DNA of 7,764 nucleotides, from positions 1-7,764 of the forward strand of contig JAOPZG010000162.1 in the NCBI GenBank assembly GCA_025964215.1, given 5' to 3'. Below are positions 1 through 5,653 of the stretch, in pieces. The translations under genes and the position numbers were made by a program. This DNA comes from Conexibacter sp. (lineage in GTDB: Bacteria > Actinomycetota > Thermoleophilia > Solirubrobacterales > Solirubrobacteraceae). Below the pieces are notes generated by a model that was given only the letters and a program-made list of their open reading frames with translations, had not been told where the DNA came from and did not search any database. Every line of letters begins with the position of its first letter. Positions within the stretch are counted from its first letter, which is position 1.

Positions 1-1307
1 CGGCGTGGGCCGACGGCGACCCCGGTCGCCGCGCCGCCGAGCTGCTGGGGCTCGACGTCCCGACGCTCCGCTCGAGCATGCAGGGCGGCAACGGGCCGCA
101 GCTGCTGGTCGGCGTCCTGGCCGAGCGGATCCAGGAGGGCGCGCTGGAGGCCGCGATCGTCTGCGGTGCCGAGGCGCTGAGCACCGTCGCCCGGCTGGCG
201 AAGCTCGGCGAGGCGCCCGACTGGCCCGCGGCCGACCCCGACCGCGCGCCGGACGAGATCCTCGAGCCCGACCAGGCCTCCGGCACCGAGGCCGAGACCG
301 CCGTCGGGATGATCGCGCCGATCATGGCCTATCCCTTGATCGAGAACGCGATCCGGGCGGCGTCGGGGCGGACGCCGCAGGAGCACCTGGCGCGGATCGC
401 CGGGCTGTGGTCGCGGTTCAGCCGGACGGCGGTCGACCAGCCCGCGGCCTGGGCGCCCAAGGCCTACACCTCGGAGGAGCTCGGGACGCCCTCGCCGTCC
501 AACCGCCTGGTGACGTTGCCCTACACCAAGCTGCTCAACTCCAACATCCAGGTCGACCAGGGCGCTGCGGTCATCCTGTGCTCGGCGGAGACCGCGGAGG
601 CGCTCGGCATCCCGCGCGAGCGCTGGACCTTCCTCCACGGGGCAGCGCGCGCGACCGACGAGTGGTTCCTCTCCGAGCGCCGCGAGCTGCACCGCTCGCC
701 CGCGATCCGCGCCTGCGGCGAGGCGCTCTTCGCGCACGCGGGGATCAGCGCCGGCGACCTCGGCCCGATCGACCTGTACTCCTGCTTCCCCGCCGCGGTC
801 GAGCTCGCCGCCGAGGCGCTCGGCCTGCCGCTCGACGACCCCGACCGCCCGCTCACCTGCACCGGCGGCCTGACGTTCTTCGGCGGCCCAGGCAACGACT
901 ACGCCACGCACGGGATCATCGCCGTCGCCCGGCAGCTCCGGGCCGCGCCGCCCGGCACGGTCGGGCTCAGCACCGCGCTCGGCTGGTACGCGACCAAGCA
1001 CGCGCTCGGCCTCTACGGCAACGCGCCGCCGCAGCGGCCGTTCGCGCTCCTGGCGCCCGCGCCGGAGCACCCCGAGCCCCGCGCCGTCCTGCCGCCCGGC
1101 GAGCACGAGGCGGTCGCCGAGACCTGCACGCTGATCTACGGTCGCGACGGATCGCCGAGCTACGGGATCCTCTTCGCGCTCACCGCGGGCGGCGACCGCG
1201 TGCTCGCGAAGGCCGACGACCCCGCGGACATGGCCGCGATGGCCGGCGACGACTTCCTCGGCGCGCGCGTCCGCGTGCACGCCGACCGCACGTTCACCCT
1301 GGGCTGA
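1..1307 (+). CDS. Thiolase-like protein type 1 (TLP1-like, often labelled acetyl-CoA acetyltransferase), 5' partial
   Basis: The frame is open from base 3 to a TGA at 1305-1307, so about 434 C-terminal residues are visible and the N-terminus is off the window. The fold follows thiolases: a GGNGPQ turn (bases 84-101) where the nucleophile loop should be, then a CGAEAL strand, a YSCF motif (777-788) at the place of NEAF/HDCF, and a glycine-rich CTGGLTFFGGPGND segment (858-899) at the place of the GGHPxGA loop. The last 90 residues (from about 1035) look like the extra beta-rich C-terminal domain of mycobacterial TLP1 proteins. The catalytic Cys and His positions appear substituted, so a classical acetyl-CoA C-acetyltransferase reaction is doubtful. 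CoA or acyl-CoA binding in lipid metabolism is a family-based inference. The ligase gene follows after 30 nt on the same strand. I am sure of the superfamily and less sure of the subfamily. Confidence 0.88.
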   Translation, partial: AWADGDPGRRAAELLGLDVPTLRSSMQGGNGPQLLVGVLAERIQEGALEAAIVCGAEALSTVARLAKLGEAPDWPAADPDRAPDEILEPDQASGTEAETAVGMIAPIMAYPLIENAIRAASGRTPQEHLARIAGLWSRFSRTAVDQPAAWAPKAYTSEELGTPSPSNRLVTLPYTKLLNSNIQVDQGAAVILCSAETAEALGIPRERWTFLHGAARATDEWFLSERRELHRSPAIRACGEALFAHAGISAGDLGPIDLYSCFPAAVELAAEALGLPLDDPDRPLTCTGGLTFFGGPGNDYATHGIIAVARQLRAAPPGTVGLSTALGWYATKHALGLYGNAPPQRPFALLAPAPEHPEPRAVLPPGEHEAVAETCTLIYGRDGSPSYGILFALTAGGDRVLAKADDPADMAAMAGDDFLGARVRVHADRTFTLG

Positions 1308-1327
1308 GCCGCGGCGCTGTGCTTCCA

Positions 1328-1348
1328 TGGTCGGCCCATGGCCGACCA
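1328..1348 (+). repeat. Perfect 9-bp inverted repeat enclosing the ligase start codon
   Basis: The arms TGGTCGGCC (1328-1336) and GGCCGACCA (1340-1348) are exact reverse complements with a 3-nt loop, CAT. The ligase ATG (1338-1340) sits in the loop and the first base of the right arm. The same stretch reads as an imperfect 11-bp tandem duplication (1326-1336 and 1337-1347, two mismatches). In RNA this should form a stable hairpin that could mask the start. As DNA it could be a dyad operator or a processing/termination hairpin after the thiolase-like gene. The structure is seen directly; the role is inferred. Confidence 0.7.
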
Positions 1349-2339
1349 GCCCGCGACCGGCCCGCTCGACGGGCTCTCCGAGGACGAGCGCGCGCTGCTG
1401 CGCGCCGCGCCGGTGCCCGAGCGCGCGGGCGCGATGAAGGCGGTCCTGACCGACGCGCGCTTCAGCGACGACGAGTGGATCTTCGAGCGCAAGCTCGACG
1501 GCGTGCGCTGCATCGCGATCCGCGACGGCGACGAGGTCAAGCTCCTCTCCCGCAACGACCTGTCGCTGAACGGCCGCTACCCGGAGGTCGCGACCGCGCT
1601 GGAGCATCAGCCGCAGCGGCGCTTCGTGGTCGACGGCGAGGTCGTCGCCTTCGACGGCGCGCAGACGAGCTTCGCCAAGCTCGCCCAGCGCGGCCGCACG
1701 CGCGTCCCGGTGTTCTTCTACATCTTCGACGTCCTCTGGCTCGACGGCCAGGACGTCCGCGCGCTGCCGCTGCGCACGCGCAAGCGGCTGCTGCGCACGG
1801 TCCTGAGGTTCGACGACAAGGCGCTGCGCTTCTCGACCCACCGCAACGGCGACGGCGAGGCCTACTTCCAGGAGGCGTGTCGCAAGGGCTGGGAGGGCCT
1901 CGTCGCCAAGCGCGCGAGCAGCCGCTACAGCGACAAGCGCTCCAAGGACTGGCTGAAGCTCAAGTGCGAGCAGGGCCAGGAGCTCGTCATCGGCGGCTTC
2001 ACCGCGCCGAAGGGCGCGCGCGCGGACTTCGGCGCGCTGCTGCTCGGCCACTACGAGGACGGCGCGCTGATCTACGCCGGCAAGGTCGGCACGGGCTTCG
2101 ACGAGGCGACGCTCGCCGCGCTCGGCGCGCGCCTGCGCGAGCTGCGCCGCGACACCGCGCCGTTCGCCGACGCCGCGGCGATCCGCGAGCGCACCGCGAC
2201 CTGGGTCGAGCCGAAGCTCGTCGCGCAGGTCGTCTTCAGCGAGTGGACGAGCGCCGGGCGCTTGCGGCATCCGCGCTTCCTCGGCCTGCGCGAGGACAAG
2301 GCCGCCAAGGACGTCTCACGGGAGGCACCATCAGCATGA
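1338..2339 (+). CDS. ligD: ATP-dependent DNA ligase, stand-alone LigD/LigC-type ligase domain
   Basis: This 333-aa protein seals DNA nicks through a lysine-AMP intermediate and belongs to the bacterial NHEJ ligase family. The nucleotidyltransferase motifs are complete: motif I KLDGVR with the adenylated Lys at K52, motif III VDGEVVA (Glu101), IIIa FYIFDVLWL (128-136), IV EGLVAK (186-191) and V WLKLK (205-209). An OB-fold follows (about 215-325), ending in the RHPRFLGLREDK motif typical of LigD ligase domains. No polymerase/primase or phosphoesterase domain is fused and there is no Ku gene in the window, so it could equally be named LigC-like. The ATG at 1338 was chosen because the ligase domain begins soon after and the upstream frame closes at the preceding gene's TGA. 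No clear Shine-Dalgarno is visible, and the start lies in a hairpin. The stop codon overlaps the aldolase start (ATGA). Confidence 0.93.
   Translation: MADQPATGPLDGLSEDERALLRAAPVPERAGAMKAVLTDARFSDDEWIFERKLDGVRCIAIRDGDEVKLLSRNDLSLNGRYPEVATALEHQPQRRFVVDGEVVAFDGAQTSFAKLAQRGRTRVPVFFYIFDVLWLDGQDVRALPLRTRKRLLRTVLRFDDKALRFSTHRNGDGEAYFQEACRKGWEGLVAKRASSRYSDKRSKDWLKLKCEQGQELVIGGFTAPKGARADFGALLLGHYEDGALIYAGKVGTGFDEATLAALGARLRELRRDTAPFADAAAIRERTATWVEPKLVAQVVFSEWTSAGRLRHPRFLGLREDKAAKDVSREAPSA
2320..2325 (+). promoter_or_regulatory. Shine-Dalgarno for the aldolase gene
   Basis: GGGAGG lies 10 nt before the ATG at 2336, inside the 3' end of the ligase gene. It fixes the start, because the reading frame stays open far upstream. 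It also implies co-transcription and coupled translation with the ligase gene. Confidence 0.75.
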
Positions 2340-3232
2340 ACGACAACGTCACGAGAGCCCGCGAGCTCATGGAGCGCAGCCGCCGCGAGCGCTTCGCGGT
2401 CGGCGCGTTCAACGTGGACAACCAGGAGACGCTGGTCGCGGTCGCCCGCGCCGCGCAGGTCAAGCGCTCGCCGGTGCTGGTCGAGGTCAGCCAGGGCGAG
2501 GTGGAGGCCATCGGCCTCGCCAACCTGCGCTCGATGGTGGACAACTACCGCGCCGAGCTCGGGATCGAGATGTACGTGAACCTCGATCACAGCCCGAGCG
2601 TGGAGGCGGCCAAGGCCGGGATCGACGCCGGCTTCGAGTTCATCCACATCGACTACAGCCAGGCCAAGAAGGACGCGAGCGACGAGGAGATCGTCGCCGC
2701 CACGCGCGAGGTCGTCGCGTACGCGCGCGAGACCACGGGCGCGCTGGTCGAGAGCGAGCCGCACTACTTCGGGGGCAGCTCGAACGTCCACACCGAGGAC
2801 ATCGACTACGAGGAGGTCCGCAAGACGTTCTCCACGCCCGCGGGCGCGCGGGCGTTCGTGGAGGCTACCGGGATCGACACCTTCGCCGCCGCCGTCGGCA
2901 ACCTCCACGGCCGCTACCCGGTCCCGAAGCAGCTCGACCTCGACCTGCTCACGGAGATCCGGGCGGCGATCGACGTCAACATCAGCCTCCACGGCGGCAG
3001 CGGCACGCCCGGGCACTACTTCGAGTCGGCGGCGAAGATCGGCGTGAGCAAGATCAACCTCAACTCGGACATGCGCTACGCCTTCCGCACGACGCTCGAG
3101 GCGCAGCTGCGCGAGCATCCTGAGGAGTACGCGATCGTCCGGCTGATGCCGCCCGTGATCCGGGCGGTGCAGGACGTCGTCGAGGAGCACATCGAGTTGT
3201 ACGGGTCGGCCGGGCGCGCGCTCACCCTGTAG
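2336..3232 (+). CDS. Class II (zinc) fructose-bisphosphate aldolase family protein
   Basis: This 298-aa TIM-barrel protein has the length of the class II FBA / tagatose-bisphosphate aldolase (GatY/KbaY) family, which cleaves ketose bisphosphates to DHAP plus an aldehyde using Zn. Landmarks in order: FAVGAFNVDN near the N-terminus (20-29), NLDH with catalytic Asp84 and Zn-ligand His85, a VESEPHYFGG segment (138-147) at the VEAE..GG position, GNLHG with Zn-ligand His191, LHGGSG with Zn-ligand His219, and SKINLNSD (238-245) at the phosphate-binding strand. The core ligands are kept. Several surrounding residues differ from the textbook consensus (LDHS for LDHG, ESEPHYFGG for EAELG..GG, NLNSD for NIDTD/NIATD), so the exact sugar substrate is uncertain. 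The start overlaps the ligase stop by 4 nt. Its 3' end overlaps the opposite-strand cupin gene by 11 bp. Confidence 0.92.
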   Translation: MNDNVTRARELMERSRRERFAVGAFNVDNQETLVAVARAAQVKRSPVLVEVSQGEVEAIGLANLRSMVDNYRAELGIEMYVNLDHSPSVEAAKAGIDAGFEFIHIDYSQAKKDASDEEIVAATREVVAYARETTGALVESEPHYFGGSSNVHTEDIDYEEVRKTFSTPAGARAFVEATGIDTFAAAVGNLHGRYPVPKQLDLDLLTEIRAAIDVNISLHGGSGTPGHYFESAAKIGVSKINLNSDMRYAFRTTLEAQLREHPEEYAIVRLMPPVIRAVQDVVEEHIELYGSAGRALTL

Positions 3233-3632
3233 CGGTGGCGCCGTACTCCTCGTCCGTGACGTGCGCGCCCCAGTCGGCGGCGTCGGGATGCTCGGCATCG
3301 ACCTCGTTGATGGCGATGTGCACCATGAAGCGGTCGGCGGCCGCGCCGTGCCAGTGGTCCTCGCCGGGGGCGAAGAAGACGCGGTCGCCGGGGCGGATCT
3401 CCTCGATCTCGCCGCCGCGGCGCTGGCAGCGCCCGGCGCCCTCGACGACGTAGATCGTCTGCCCGAGCGCATGCGTGTGCCATGCGGTCCGGGCGCCCGG
3501 GGTGAAGTGCACCAGGTTGGCCTGCGCGCGCGCCGGCGCGACCGGGACGGCCACGGCGTCGATGTAGACGTCGCCGGTGAACCAGTCCGCCGGGCCCTTG
3601 ACGGTGGCGACGCCGCTGCGGGTGATGTCCAT
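3222..3632 (-). CDS. Small manganese-type cupin, (R)-mandelonitrile-lyase-like
   Basis: This is a 136-aa single-domain cupin. Motif 1 is GARTAWHTHALGQ, giving His52, His54 and Gln58. Motif 2 is PGEDHWHG, giving His93. Glu of the standard cupin motif 1 is replaced by Gln. This His-His-Gln-His set matches, as I recall it, the Mn site of the Granulicella cupin hydroxynitrile lyase (His53, His55, Gln59, His94), almost residue for residue. Proteins of this type are often named (R)-mandelonitrile lyase or just cupin, and their natural role is usually unknown. The ATG at 3632 has GGAGG 8 nt upstream and lies 2 nt after the aldo/keto reductase stop, so it is the last gene of the regulator-reductase-cupin operon. 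There is no signal peptide, so it should be cytoplasmic. Confidence 0.88.
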   Translation of the reverse strand: MDITRSGVATVKGPADWFTGDVYIDAVAVPVAPARAQANLVHFTPGARTAWHTHALGQTIYVVEGAGRCQRRGGEIEEIRPGDRVFFAPGEDHWHGAAADRFMVHIAINEVDAEHPDAADWGAHVTDEEYGATATG

Positions 3633-3634
3633 GC

Positions 3635-4663
3635 TCAGCGCCTCCGCGCCGCGGGCTCGAGCGCCGGGCTCGCCCAGCCGCCGTCGGCGGGGTTGACGTT
3701 GGTGCCGGGCGCGACGATCGCGTCGATCCGGTCGAGCAGCTCGGCGTCGAGGACGCGGTCGGCGGCGGGGAGCTGGGAGACGAGCTGCTCCATCGTGCGC
3801 GGCCCGATGATCGCCGAGGTGATGGCGGGGTGGTTGAGGACGAAGGCGATGGCCATCTCGATCAGCGACATCCCGGCCTCCTCGGCGAGCAAGGCATAGG
3901 CCTCGGCCGCGTCGAGCTTGCGCTGGTTGGCGGGCAGCGAGAGGTCGTAGCGATCGGTCAGCCGCGCGCGGGCGGCCGAGGTCGGCGCCGGCGCGTCGGC
4001 GTCCTTGCGCCAGCGGCCCGAGAGCCAGCCGCCGGAGAGCGGGCTCCACGGGATGACGCCCATGCCGTACTTCTCGCACGTGGGCAGGACGTCGGCCTCG
4101 ATGCCGCGCGCGAGCATCGAGTACGGCGGCTGCTCGCTGACGAAGCGGTGCAGGCCGCGGTCGCGCGCCAGCCACTGGGCCTCCGCGATCAGCGACGGGG
4201 GATACGTGGAGTGGCCGATGTAGCGCACCTTGCCCTGGTCGACCAGGTCGCTCATCGCGCCGAGCGTCTCCTCCAGGTCGGTCTCCGGTGTGGGGCGGTG
4301 GATCTGGTAGAGGTCGATGTGGTCGGTGCCGAGGCGCTTGAGCGAGCTCTCGACCTCCTCCACGATCCAGCGGCGCGAGCCGCCGCGGTGGTTGGGGTCC
4401 TCGCCCATCTGGCCCCAGACCTTGGTGGCGAGGACGACGGAGTCGCGGCGGCCGCCGGCGAGCGCCTTGCCGACGATCTCCTCCGACTCGCCCTGCGAGT
4501 AGACGTCGGCCGTGTCGATGAACGTGATGCCCGCGTCGAGCGCCGCGTGGATGATCCGGATCGAGTCGTCGTGGTCGGTGTTGCCCCACGCGCCGAACAT
4601 CATCGCGCCGAGGCACAGCTTGCTGACCGAGACGCCGGTGCGCCCCAGGTTGCGGTGTTCCAT
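3635..4663 (-). CDS. Aldo/keto reductase, NADPH-dependent
   Basis: This 342-aa (alpha/beta)8 oxidoreductase reduces aldehydes or ketones with NADPH. It opens with the typical MEHRNLGRTGVSVSKLCLG strand and keeps the full catalytic tetrad: Asp50 and Tyr55 in FIDTADVYSQGESEE, Lys81 in VVLATKVWG, and His122 in DLYQIHRP. Later landmarks are SEQPPYSMLARGIE and VIPWSPLSGGWLSG (the cofactor-loop region) and a C-terminal AIIGPRTMEQL segment that contacts the adenosine phosphate in this family. It resembles the larger actinobacterial AKRs rather than the short AKR5/AKR3 types. The ATG at 4663 has AAGGA 7 nt upstream. It sits 20 nt after the regulator stop and 2 nt before the cupin start. The substrate cannot be read from sequence; neighbours suggest a carbonyl shared with the divergent alcohol dehydrogenase. 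Confidence 0.95.
   Translation of the reverse strand: MEHRNLGRTGVSVSKLCLGAMMFGAWGNTDHDDSIRIIHAALDAGITFIDTADVYSQGESEEIVGKALAGGRRDSVVLATKVWGQMGEDPNHRGGSRRWIVEEVESSLKRLGTDHIDLYQIHRPTPETDLEETLGAMSDLVDQGKVRYIGHSTYPPSLIAEAQWLARDRGLHRFVSEQPPYSMLARGIEADVLPTCEKYGMGVIPWSPLSGGWLSGRWRKDADAPAPTSAARARLTDRYDLSLPANQRKLDAAEAYALLAEEAGMSLIEMAIAFVLNHPAITSAIIGPRTMEQLVSQLPAADRVLDAELLDRIDAIVAPGTNVNPADGGWASPALEPAARRR
3641..3645 (-). promoter_or_regulatory. Shine-Dalgarno for the cupin gene
   Basis: On the - strand GGAGG lies 8 nt upstream of the cupin ATG, within the last codons of the aldo/keto reductase gene. It supports the 3632 start within a much longer open frame. Confidence 0.7.
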
Positions 4664-4670
4664 GTTGTCG

Positions 4671-4675
4671 TCCTT
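4671..4675 (-). promoter_or_regulatory. Shine-Dalgarno for the aldo/keto reductase gene
   Basis: AAGGA on the - strand lies 7 nt upstream of the ATG at 4663, in the 20-nt gap after the regulator gene. It decides the start, since the frame is open far upstream. Confidence 0.65.
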
Positions 4676-4683
4676 GGTCGGGG

Positions 4684-5544
4684 TCAGCCGGCGTGCGGCA
4701 CGCCGTCGGGCGTGGCCGTCCAGCTGGCCAGGAGGTCGAGCGCCTGCGCGGAGGCCGAGCCGGGCTCGGCGGCGTAGACGCTGATGGTGAGGCCGGTGTC
4801 GGCCGCGAGCTCCATCGCCTCGTAGTTGAGGTGGAGCTCGCCGACGACCGGGTGGTGGATCCGCTTGACGCCGGTCTGGTGGAAGCGCACGTTGTGCGCG
4901 GCCCAGCGGACGCGGAACTCCTCGCTGCGCGTCGAGAGCTCGCCGACGAGGTCGGAGAGCCCGCGGTCGTAGGGGTTGCGGCCGGCCTCGGAGCGCAGGT
5001 GCGCGACGAGGTCGCTGGAGACGCGATCCCAGTCGGGGTAGAAGTCGGCGGCGGCGGGGTCCAGGAAGGTGAAGCGCGCGCTGTTGGCCGGCTGCTCGCG
5101 GCTCTCGAAGAGCGGCGCGTAGAGCGCGCGGCCGAGCGCGTTGGCGCCGAGGTAGTCGACGCGCGCGTTGCGCACGAGCGCGGGCGCGCCGATCGTGTCG
5201 AGGATCTGCTGGACGACCGGGCGGATCCGCTGCTGCACGGGCCGGCGGCGCTTTGGCGCGATGGGGTTGGCCGCGCGCGCCAGGTCGAAGAGGTGGGCGC
5301 GCTCGGCGTCGTCGAGCTGGAGCGCCGCGGCGAGCGCCTCGAGCACGCTCTCCGACGCGCCGCTGACGTTGCCGCGCTCCAGCCGCCGGTAGTACTCGAC
5401 GCTGACGCCGGCCAGCGAGGCGACCTCCTCGCGCCGCAGCCCGGGGACGCGGCGCTTGCCGTAGGCCGGCAGCCCCGCCATGTCCGGCGTGATCCGTGCC
5501 CGCCGCGAGGCCAGGAACTCCGCGATGTCGTTGGTCGAGTCCAT
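4684..5544 (-). CDS. XRE-family transcriptional regulator with MmyB-like ligand-binding domain
   Basis: This 286-aa DNA-binding regulator has an N-terminal helix-turn-helix (about residues 9-85) carrying the hallmark [18 protein letters not shown] and YYRRLERG stretches of the HTH_31/MmyB group. A linker rich in Arg and Pro (97-108) follows. The C-terminal PAS-like MmyB domain (about 109-275) has [24 protein letters not shown] (split here only by my reading, residues 214-237), LNYEAMEL and [13 protein letters not shown] as its signature ends. A characterised Chloroflexus relative was, as I recall, found with a fatty acid in this domain. The ATG at 5544 was chosen for its GGAGAG Shine-Dalgarno 7 nt upstream and because the HTH begins at once. 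The frame extends further upstream but runs antisense into the ADH gene. It is the first gene of the operon and divergent from the ADH, the usual layout for local control of both. Confidence 0.94.
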   Translation of the reverse strand: MDSTNDIAEFLASRRARITPDMAGLPAYGKRRVPGLRREEVASLAGVSVEYYRRLERGNVSGASESVLEALAAALQLDDAERAHLFDLARAANPIAPKRRRPVQQRIRPVVQQILDTIGAPALVRNARVDYLGANALGRALYAPLFESREQPANSARFTFLDPAAADFYPDWDRVSSDLVAHLRSEAGRNPYDRGLSDLVGELSTRSEEFRVRWAAHNVRFHQTGVKRIHHPVVGELHLNYEAMELAADTGLTISVYAAEPGSASAQALDLLASWTATPDGVPHAG

Positions 5545-5551
5545 GAGGTCG

Positions 5552-5557
5552 CTCTCC
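5552..5557 (-). promoter_or_regulatory. Shine-Dalgarno for the regulator gene
   Basis: GGAGAG on the - strand ends 7 nt before the ATG at 5544. It excludes the longer in-frame starts that would run into the divergent ADH gene. Confidence 0.65.
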
Positions 5558-5600
5558 ACCGTACGACGCCCGGCGCCGCGCGTGGGAGGTCCTGTTGGTA

Positions 5601-5629
5601 CCCCTCTGACAAGGCCCCTCAACCGGTTG
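5601..5629. promoter_or_regulatory. Candidate operator: CCCCTC direct repeat and CAACCGGTTG palindrome
   Basis: Between the divergent regulator and ADH starts, CCCCTC occurs at 5601-5606 and again at 5615-5620, a 14-bp period. The second copy runs into the perfect 10-bp palindrome CAACCGGTTG (5620-5629). A GGTACC palindrome (5597-5602) overlaps the first copy. Autoregulation through a site in the shared intergenic region is usual for XRE/MmyB-like regulators beside oxidoreductase genes. Assignment of this site to the neighbouring regulator is inference. Confidence 0.45.
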
Positions 5630-5633
5630 CGAT
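5606..5633 (+). promoter_or_regulatory. Candidate ADH promoter (CTGACA, 16 nt, TGCGAT)
   Basis: CTGACA (5606-5611) matches 5 of 6 bases of the -35 consensus TTGACA. TGCGAT (5628-5633), 16 nt on, is a weak -10 (3 of 6). Transcription would start near 5640, a leader of about 14 nt. The elements lie inside the repeat/palindrome array, so a bound regulator would block RNA polymerase. The -10 is poor, so confidence is low. Confidence 0.3.
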
Positions 5634-5653
5634 CGGTGGCAGAGTGCAGGGAC

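Noticed and set aside
5..2335. A very long + strand open frame (open from base 5 through 2335) continuous with the aldolase
   Set aside because: It is out of frame with the thiolase-like and ligase genes, reads as Arg/Ala/Pro-rich low-complexity protein, and is open only because stops are rare at this GC content. The aldolase starts at 2336.
2072..3220. Long - strand open frame antisense to the ligase and aldolase genes
   Set aside because: Composition is Arg/Ala/Val/Asp-rich shadow sequence with no family motif; the + strand genes here are unambiguous.
3199..3246. Possible terminator at the aldolase/cupin junction (GTACGG...CCGTAC, and a bulged GGCGC/CGCT stem)
   Set aside because: The arms are short (4-6 bp), the two stems compete, and no T-tract follows. 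This is expected by chance at such GC content.
3830..4777. Plus-strand open frame of 315 codons across the aldo/keto reductase
   Set aside because: It is antisense to a gene with intact catalytic residues and has no recognisable domain.
5627..5632. TTGCGA as a -35 for the ADH gene
   Set aside because: A normal spacer would put the -10 on top of the start codon (about 5650-5655).
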